From positions 2,128,001 through 2,192,000 of the forward strand of contig JAZBRI010000010.1 in the NCBI GenBank assembly GCA_036874045.1: DNA of 64,000 nucleotides, read 5' to 3'. This stretch comes from Cymodocea nodosa (taxonomy: Eukaryota; Streptophyta; Magnoliopsida; Alismatales; Cymodoceaceae). Numbering within the stretch: position 1 is the first letter of the stretch; the number at the start of each line of letters is the position of its first letter. Shown here piece by piece: positions 56,484 to 64,000 of the stretch. A program made the translations under genes and the position numbers. The notes beneath the pieces were generated by a model that worked only from the letters and a program-made list of their open reading frames with translations, did no database searches and was not told where the DNA came from.

Positions 56484-58370
56484 TTAAAGGTCTAGTAAAG
56501 AACATATGCCTATATTTCTTTTAATATGATTAAAAGTTGATTCATTTAAAGGTTTGGTGAAAATATCTGCAAGTTGATTTTCTGTTGGCGCAAATTTAAG
56601 TGAGATATTCTCTTTTTCCACATGATCTCTCAGAAAGTGATGTCTGATCTCGATATGCTTGACTCTGAAATGAAGTACTGTATTCTTAGATAGACTGATT
56701 GCACTACTGTTATCACAAAATATGATTGAATTTTGAATTTTCAGTCTGTAATCTGCTAGAGTTTGCTGCATCCAAAGGATTTGAGCACAGTACAATTCTA
56801 CTGTAATATACTTGACTTCAGTAGTAGATAAAGCTATATAATTTTGTTTCGTACTAAATTAGGAGATTAAAGAATTTTCAAGTAATTGACAAGTACCACT
56901 AGTACTTTTTTTGTCAGATCTGCTGCCTGCATAATCTGCATCACCATAGCCTGTTAAAATCAGATTATTGTCAGCTGAGTAGAATAGTCTGAAATCTTTT
57001 GTTCCTTGTAGATATCTGAAAATCCTTTTGACTGATTTCAAGTGCGATTCCTTTAGTAATGCTTGAAATCTAGCACATAAGCATACACTAAACATAATAT
57101 CTGGCATACTAGCTGAAAGGTATAACAGTGATCCAATCATACCTCTATATTGCTTTTGATCCACTACAACACTTGAATCATCTATTTCCAGTTTAATACT
57201 TGAACTCATTGGAGTATTTACAGGTTTGATGTTTTCATAACCAAATTTCTTCAACATCTCTTTGTAGTATTTTTCTTGGTTGATAAAAATGCCATTATGC
57301 ACTTGATGAATCTGTAATCCCAAGAAAAACTTCAATTCTCCCATCATGCTCATTTCGAATTTATTTTTCATCAAATTCTGAAATTCATGACAGATCTTCT
57401 GAAGTGGCTCCAAAGACTATATCATCAACATATATCTGTACAATCAAAATATGCACATCAAAAGTTTTGATAAATAAAGTGTTGTCCACTTTGCCTATAG
57501 AAAAATTATTTTCAGTTAAGAACTTTTTCAATTTCTCATACCAAGCTTTGGATGCTTGTTTCAGACCATATAGAGCCTTTCTTAGTTTGTAGACATGATC
57601 CGGCTTGAATTCATCTTCAAATCCAGGAGGTTGTTTAACAAACACTTCTTCCTGAATTTCTTCATTTAAGAAGATACTTTTCACATTCATCTGAAATAAT
57701 CTTATCTTCGTACTACTTGCAAAAGCAAGCAGCATTCTGATAGCTTCAATCCTAGCTACAGGAGCAAAAGTTTCTTCATAGTCAATACCTTCCTGCTGAT
57801 TGTAGCCTTGTGCAAGTAATCAAATTTTATTTCTGAGAATGCTACCTTCTTCATCTAATTTGTTTTTGAAAATCTATTTAGTTTCAATGATGAATTTTCC
57901 TGTAGGTTTTTCTACTAGTTCCTAGACATTGTTTTTCTGGAACTGATTTAATTCTTCCTGCATAGCCATTGTTCAGTAGGTATCCTTACATGCTTCATCT
58001 ACTGATTTTGGCTCTTTTTCTGACACAAATGCACAAAAATTGCAGATATCTTGTGCTTTGCTTCTAGTTTATACCTCTTTAGATATATTTTCAATAATTT
58101 GTTCCTCGGGATGATCAGATCTGAACTTCCAACTGTTATGATTCTGATACTTATTGTTGAGATTCTGATCTGACGCTTATGAAATGAGTTTCTGCTTGCA
58201 GTTATCATATTCAAAGTATTCATTTTCATTATCATTTTTAATCTCCAAATTTTTAAAATTCTAGATCATATCTTCATTAAACTGAACATTTATACTCTCT
58301 TTTACTCTTCTATCTTTAGCAAAATATACCTTGTAAGCTTTGCTTCTAGAGGAGTAACCAACAAGTATGG
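56484..58370 (-). pseudogene. Copia pol remnant (integrase end, RT, RNase H)
   Basis: Minus strand from 58370. The integrase C-terminus reads LVGYSSRSKAYKVYFAKDRR, then the linker. RT follows in frames 57735-57385 and 57413-56859 with NVKSIFLNEEIQEEVFVKQP, ALYGLKQASKAWYEKL, an intact YVDD (QIYVDDIVFGATSEDLS) and FFLGLQIHQVHNGIFINQEK. RNase H at 56795-56484 has FCDNSSAISLSKN and NQLADIFTKPLN. Only a few stops separate these frames, so this is the best-preserved pol in the window. Gag, protease and the integrase catalytic core are missing on this side. Confidence 0.9.
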
Positions 58371-58376
58371 TAGGTT

Positions 58377-59816
58377 CAGAGTTTTTTCTACAGTAGATCT
58401 TTAAAGTATGTTTCACTGTTTGCAGACTTGAGTGTAATTGAAATTGGAGTGTAGCTCACTGTATATGGTATATATGTTATTTCTGTATTTTCCTCTCTTA
58501 AACTCCTCATATTTAGACCAAAGGTATAACAATCATATTTTTCTTTCAATGGATGTATTCTACTGTATTTGGTAAATAATCAGACCTAAATATGGTAAGT
58601 TACCATTCTGTCTGATGTTCAGTAAGTAACCTTCCGAAAATCTCAGGCTTTCAGATGATTATAAAAATAACTTACCGAAAACATCCATAACTTACCGATT
58701 CATCACTCATATTCTGTTATCTGAGTTACGTGAGGATTTTAAGTTGCTCACGTGTAATGTCAAGTGTTCGGAGTTTTGTATTTAAATTACTGAAAAGAAC
58801 TCCTGACTTTTGGATGGTTAACTACTGTAACTCTCCGAACTTTCTTTTAAGTCTATGACAGTTGTTCCTTTAAATCTGCATGTGCATAAAATCATAACTT
58901 AAGTTTCAGATAGTTAATAATGTAACTCACCGAAACCTTCTCATTTTTCGGATAGTTATCTTTCTTACTCTCCGAAAACTTATTTGAACATCTGTCTGGA
59001 ATTCTGCACGTGGGAAATTCACTGATTTAAGTTTCGGATGGTTAAATCGTAACTCACCAAAACTCTCTTGAGATTTCAGATAGTTATCTTTCTAACTCTT
59101 CGAAAACTTAAATGATCTTCTTTCTAGAATTCTGCACGTGCCAATTTCAATAACTTAAGTTTCGGATAGTTGAATTATAATTTACCGAAACTCTCTTTGA
59201 AATTTCGGATAGTTATCTAACTCTCCGATTTTCCTTTTTAAGTTTTCAACTACTGGCTTCTCCATTTTGTACGTGCGTAATAAGATGACTTAAGTTTCGG
59301 AAAGTTATACCTGTAACTCTCCAAAAAACTTGATTAGTTATCTAACTCTTCGAAAGAAAACTCGGATAGTTATCTAACTCTCTGAAAAAATGTCTTTTAA
59401 GATTCTGTTTTGTATTTCTACACATGGTTAATTGAATGACTTAAGTTTCGGATAGTTAGCATTTTTAACTTTCTGAACTTCTTTTTTCTTTCGGATAGTT
59501 AACTCCATAACTCTCCGATCATTCAACTAACTTAACTGTCTGATTAAATAACTCTTCGAAGGCTTTGTAAAATCGGATAGTTATCCTTCTAACTCTCTGA
59601 TGGACTTACTGTTGTTTTACTTTTTGGATACTTGGACCTGTAATTGTTTGATTTTCCTGTACCTTTAAGGCAATATCATCTGGAACCTTCTTCATTTGTT
59701 CGTCTGCTTGGAATTTGTTCTATTTGCCTTCTGATCTAATGCTGCACTGACTTAACTGAAATACAATATGTTTCCTTACATAGGTTTTGCATTATCAAAA
59801 TACTCGGATTCTAACA
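58377..59816 (-). repeat. Outer right LTR, truncated at its left end
   Basis: Begins inside the LTR (CAGAGTTTTTTCTAC) directly after integrase sequence and ends TTCTAACA beside AGACA. It carries the same unit array as the middle LTR (about 58640-59640), with CACGTG at 58749, 59007 and 59135, and the region deleted from the middle LTR. Its TATA box is changed from TATAAATA to TCTAAATA. Confidence 0.88.
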
Positions 59817-59949
59817 AGACAAACCCTCTCTTCACTCAAAACCTAGTGGTTTTCTATTGGATTCCCCATGGTGTTGACTTTTGATGTGTTTGATCCTCTT
59901 AACTTTCCAATTTGATTTCATAACATAAGGAAGGTCTTTGTCTAAGATA

Positions 59950-61340
59950 GCCTTACGGAAGGAAGACACATTTCCTTTATGATGACTTTGAAGGACCATT
60001 AACCCTATCTAATTTTCTAGATATACTAGTTAGAGCTTTGATTGTAGAGAATGGTGAATAGGTCCGTTCCTTTTCCCTAGAGGAGGTCTCTTAACTAGTT
60101 GGCACATTTTGTTAGATGTTGATGGGTTGATTCAACCCTACCTAGCATGTTTGACATTTTGGTCAAGATGAAGCAAACGGTCCCCTTCTAAGAAGATTTC
60201 TTCCTCGTAGCCATTGACTTCCACTATATTCTTATTTGATTCAAATGTAGAGAAGATTTCATCAATGTATATGTCAAAGATTCTTGGTTCATTAAAGTAA
60301 GTGTATGCTTATTTTCAAATGGTTCCCCTCCTCTTGGTTTATAGTTAGCCTAAGTTTTGATCTAGGTGTACATTTCAAAACTTAGAGCACATTTGTAAAC
60401 CCTTAAGGTCATCAAATTGATCGTTGGGATGTTAGGACGTTTCCTATGTGTACACCAAGATGTGAACAAGTTCACTTGACCTAGATTGACGATAGTTTGT
60501 GTGGAAATGTACCTCTCCAAACCTCTCTCAAGGTCTATTAAGATTAGGAAGGAGAGTGAAATGATTAATTAGCTTGTGGAATATGGACTTGGAGAATCGA
60601 AATTCTATTCATAGTGTTTTATGTTGGGGCATTTGGCGGAGAAGTGCAGAAATGGTAAGTAGAATCAACCTCCTTCGGTGGTCAACCTTAATGACAATGA
60701 AGAAATTATAACGTAGGTGGGCAAGCCAACTCTAAGGGGCATTTGTAACCAGACTTCTAATCCCAAGTCGATGTAGGTTAGACGTAGGAAAAAAAATCAA
60801 AGGAAAGCCTCTTAGTTTACCATTCCTCCTAGACAAGTGGAGTAGATGGACTTAGGAGTTGTGGTTCTTGAGGTAATGGAAGAATCTGTTGAGTGGGGCA
60901 GAAGATGGAGGAGGGGAGCAAAGAAGTTGGCGTCACCATGGGGGAGTTGAAATCTCTGCTTAAGAATGGTGAGGTCCTAACCTTCCAATTGAATGACCTC
61001 TCCTAAAGTCATTAGATGGGTAGACCTTAAGGAAGAGAGCTTAGATATGGAGCTCGTGCCTGAAAATGGGGCATTGATGGATAGTAGGGTCGAGACCAAT
61101 GGTGTGGTTGTTATTGTTAGAAGCTTGACCATTGATTAGGAGGTGCACTCTAATCTAGGAGAGATTAATTATGATCATCAATTTTGAGAGGGAGGGGTTC
61201 AAACAAGGCAAGAGTGGAACTTATGTTAGGTAGAAATTCTACCCCTTCAAGCAATTCAAAGGAGCCTCTATGGAGATTATTAATTCCAAGGGAAAGGTCA
61301 ATAAGGAAGGTGTAGCAAAAGGGGGTGGGGAGGTTAAGGC
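59950..61340 (+). pseudogene. L1-type LINE ORF1 remnant
   Basis: At about 60485-60545 the plus strand gives VCVEMYLSKPLSRSIKI, the end of the DUF4283-like domain of plant L1 ORF1. At about 60615-60650 CFMLGHLAEKC is a zinc knuckle (zf-CCHC_4 type). The rest is lost to stops and frameshifts. It lies directly upstream of the ORF2 remnant at 61385, as expected for L1. Confidence 0.65.
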
Positions 61341-62850
61341 ATGTTAAACTCTCGTCGAGTGAACACCTTGTCTCATTTTGCCATAATGAAGATTGTCTTA
61401 TGGAATTGTAGGGACTTGGGGAATAAGGCCTCTAGAAACTATGTCAAGGAACTCATTTTGCGAAATAAAGCTTACATTGCTGTGATTCTTGAGCCTTTCA
61501 TCACATTAGATAGAGGCCAAGACTTTGTAAGTTTCATCCAATTGTTGAATTGGAGGCTTAATTTCCTTTCTAGTAAAATCTAGCTTTTTTGGGCTAACTG
61601 GGTTGATGTTCAATATTGTTGAGGACTTAAAACAAATGACAAGTTGCTAGTGATGGGGGTAAGTTCTTCTTCTTTGTTATTTACACCTCTTGCAATGTGG
61701 GAACTAGGCACCTCCTCTAGGAGGAAATCTAGCATTTGTATGACACTCACCCTAAGTCCTCATGGGTGATAGCTAGAGATTTTAACACTATTAGAGGTAG
61801 GGAGGATGTTATTAACATGGGAGGGTAAAGTCAAGTGAGGAAGTGTCGAGGAAGTAGGCTTTTCTAAGAGACACCTTGGGTTGTTAAGGAAGAGTATTGA
61901 AGATGTTAATTTTTCGGTGGTGATTAATTGTAAATCCACAAATTTCTTTAGGACTTTTAGGGGCTTGTGATAGGGGGGCCTCCTTTCACCCTACATTATA
62001 TATTACTAGGTTGGAAGAGATTCTTAGTAAGGGTCTTTACAACCTGGTGATCAGCAATTAGATTACCTGATGCCTAACATTGGTAGTGGATTATTGGTTT
62101 TTTCTCACCTATTGTATGTCATTGATACAATTCTCTTTCTCAATGGACGTAAGAGGGGCATAGATGTGGTCATGAACCATATGCAAGATTACCAACAATT
62201 TATAAGATAGAAAGTCAATTCAAACAATGGTTTTTTTGTGGCTCCTAAGAGCATCTTAAATCAAAGGGCAAACATGATCAAAAATACCATTGGCTCTCTC
62301 AAAGGGATTTCCTTCTTTGCTATTTGGGATTCTTGATATTCAAAGAAGAGTGAAATGTTTGTATTTTAAAGGTTTGTGCAAAAAGTATAGAACAAGTTGG
62401 AAAAGTAAACTGTTTTCTTTAAGTGTAAGGATGACATTGTTGAAGTATGTTCTTTTCAATTTACCTATTTATTTGATAAGCTTTTTTGATATTTCAATGG
62501 GAATTCTTGACAAACTCTATTTGCCAAGTTTCTATGGGGTGAGCGTAAGACCTATTGGTTGTGTTTGGCTAGCATTACTAAACTTGTAGATTAAGGTGGT
62601 TTAAGCCCCAAGGATCTAAAGGGATCTAATACTTATGTTGAGGAAGAAAATGGCTTGGAAAGTTTTCTCTAAGAAGATGCTCTAGGAAGAGGTTTCCTCC
62701 ACTAATTATGATTATCTTTTCAGCAAATAGGTATCTTGTAAGCCAACTAAATGGAAGAATTTACAAGTAACATGGTGCCTAATTGCTAGACATGTCTAGT
62801 GGCTTAGTAGGTGAGGGAATAATAGTTTTTAGAGCGAGTGATAGTTACCT
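61341..62850 (+). pseudogene. L1-type LINE ORF2 remnant
   Basis: The endonuclease starts at about 61386 with MKIVLWNCRDLGNKASRNYV. WVIARDFNTIRG at about 61765-61800 holds the endonuclease D-x-N motif (GDFN in active copies; here ARDFN). RT is largely deleted: the sequence passes to its end with DTILFLNGRKRG (about 62125-62160), LFNLPIYLISFF and FLWGERKTYWLC (about 62530-62570), and then RKKMAWKVFSKK. Frameshifts and stops are frequent. It ends where the LTR at 62852 begins. Confidence 0.78.
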
Positions 62851-62851
62851 C

Positions 62852-64000
62852 TGTTAGGACTAAATGACTCACTAGAGAGGGGGTGAATGGTGATTTATAT
62901 GTAATTTTAAACTTTTGTAATTATGCTAATTGATTTGATTAATCAGTATAACTTGCAATCATGTAAATGTAATTAAATCATGTACAAGTATTAAATTGGT
63001 AAATAAATCATGCATAATGAAAAAGATAAATAAGAATACAAGCATAGTGTGTAGCTTTCTAATTGAAGCTATGAACTAATGATTTTTCTTGGATTAGATT
63101 TTTAATATATGGAGAGCTTTGAAAATTTTCTTCTGAATTCAGCTTTCTCAATTTATTTATTTGTTTTTTTAAGGTGATACTCCATAGACACTCTCAAATA
63201 GCTTGGTGCATATTAAGAGTATCCATGTAGGTGATAACAAGTGAAACTCTATGGATACTCAAACAGTTTGGTATACACCAGAAGTATTTATGGAAGTGAA
63301 AACTTGCAAAAGTAGACCTTCCTAGGTACCTAGAAGGGCACCCTCTTAGAATTTGATCTTATGTACCACACATTTTCTCTCAAATATTTCCAACTAGTTG
63401 GGGGTACTTAAGTGGCCTCATCCACCAACTCAATTGAGAGTACTGATAGAGGCAATACCTACAATGTCGACATATGATTTTTAAGTAAGTGCACACACAT
63501 ATTACTTGCCTATGCCTAAGTAGAGCCAACACTATTGCCTATAGGTACTGCATGAAAACTTCTCAGGTGGTCACTCATCCTATTTCTGTTCTTGCCCAAA
63601 CATAGTTAACTTCAGAGTTCTTACAGAAGTAGGTGTTTGGTAGTAGGTGTAAATGTACATTTTCAATCTATTCTTTGATGTATATGATCTGAAGTATATT
63701 TTCTGTAATGGAAGATGATCTACAATGTATATTCTATATCTCTCTTTTAATCTTTGTTAAATGATTTGATTGTATTTATACTTATAAATCCAATGATCAT
63801 ATTTCTCTTCAACGGATTTATTATACTGTATTTACTAATCTGTTTGTTTTAAATATATTAAGTTATCGTTCTGTATATTCTTTTTCTGAAACCTTCTGAT
63901 TCTATTTAATTTTTAGATAGTTTCATGTTAAAACCTTTCAAAAATTATCTTTGAAACTATTCGAAGGGTCGAACAACTATTCTCTTATTCTTATCATGTG
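62852..64000. repeat. Start of another LTR of the TGTTAGGA family, cut by the window end
   Basis: TGTTAGGACTAAATGACTCA and GGGGGTGAATGGTGATTTAT closely resemble the left ends of the LTRs at 21382 and 52776. Later, TTTAGATAG and ACTATTCGAAGG at about 63910-63970 are decayed versions of the hairpin units. If the same layout holds, the element is on the minus strand with its 3' LTR here and pol beyond 64000. Confidence 0.75.

Larger units (their letters stand above)
52776..59816 (-). mobile_element. Composite copia: partial LTR - gag - full LTR - pol - partial LTR, AGACA target duplication
   Basis: The parts, left to right, are an LTR left portion (52776-53393), gag (53394-54464, minus), primer site (54502-54513), a middle LTR (54516-56087), polypurine side, RNase H, RT and integrase end (56100-58370, minus), and an LTR right portion (about 58377-59816). 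The whole is bounded by AGACA at 52771-52775 and 59817-59821, so it behaves as one insertion. The middle LTR serves as 5' LTR for the gag on its left and as 3' LTR for the pol on its right. That is the order expected of a tandem LTR-internal-LTR-internal-LTR array that has lost one stretch from each internal region. It is related to, but distinct from, the element at 21382-29771. Confidence 0.88.

Noticed and set aside
61341-61583. Possible host endonuclease gene (MKIVLWNCRDLGN start)
   Set aside because: This is the apurinic-type endonuclease start of LINE ORF2. Matching ORF1 relics lie upstream and RT relics downstream, all broken.

Overview
The window is nuclear DNA from a plant, most likely a seed plant with long, transposon-filled introns. 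The evidence is one intron-rich host gene whose exons read as plant RAD50, surrounded by AT-rich sequence full of decayed Ty1/copia elements, L1-type LINEs and a PIF/Harbinger transposon. There is no prokaryotic gene organisation, no rRNA or tRNA gene and no CRISPR. The species cannot be fixed from the sequence alone.

Host gene. Nine consecutive + strand coding exons of RAD50 (the SMC-like ATPase of the MRE11-RAD50-NBS1 double-strand-break repair complex) lie at 8251-8365, 10258-10486, 11362-11540, 11642-11812, 30223-30327, 30407-30514, 30586-30797, 30884-30976 and 45428-45555. Their phases join perfectly over 1,340 coding bases (about 446 residues) with no stop or frameshift. They cover the first coiled-coil arm, roughly residues 186-632 of a protein of about 1,316 residues. 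The N-terminal ATPase half lies upstream of the window. The zinc hook, the second arm and the C-terminal ATPase half lie downstream. Three very large introns (at least 8.2 kb before the first exon seen, 18.4 kb at 11813-30222, 14.5 kb at 30977-45427) and a fourth of more than 18.4 kb (45556 to the window end) hold almost all the transposons. Essentially the whole window is therefore RAD50 intron.

Layout. 1-3003: unidentified remnants, an ATG-rich degenerate repeat and a TTA-rich tract. 3004-8105: a structurally complete minus-strand copia element with LTRs of about 135 bp and a TTATT target duplication. 8251-11812: RAD50 exons with a LINE piece and a pyrimidine-rich repeat between them. 13.5-17.1 kb: a gutted plus-strand copia holding a PIF/Harbinger transposase fragment. 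17.2-20.9 kb: copia fragments and a dispersed repeat. 21382-29771: a full-length minus-strand copia with 1.6-kb LTRs. 30223-30976: four RAD50 exons. 31.4-35.0 kb: LTR and pol fragments. 35.4-39.7 kb: a minus-strand Tnt1/Tork-like copia. 40.3-41.35 kb: a LINE. 41.4-44.9 kb: copia, repeat and GC-richer fragments. 45428-45555: RAD50 exon. 46.6-52.7 kb: an old copia split by a younger complete copia (47359-52315, AGAAG duplication). 52776-59816: a composite LTR-gag-LTR-pol-LTR element bounded by an AGACA duplication. 59.95-62.85 kb: a LINE with ORF1 and ORF2 remnants. 62852 to the end: the start of another related LTR.

No transposon in the window looks coding-competent. Damage is dominated by in-frame TAG stops and G-to-A type changes of key residues, as expected for methylated plant transposons. 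The most unusual structures are the composite element at 52776-59816 and the LTRs of the two 1.6-kb LTR families. Those LTRs carry a tandem array of units of roughly 125-150 bp, each with short inverted repeats (TTCGGATAGTTA / TAACTnnCCGAA) and often a CACGTG G-box.
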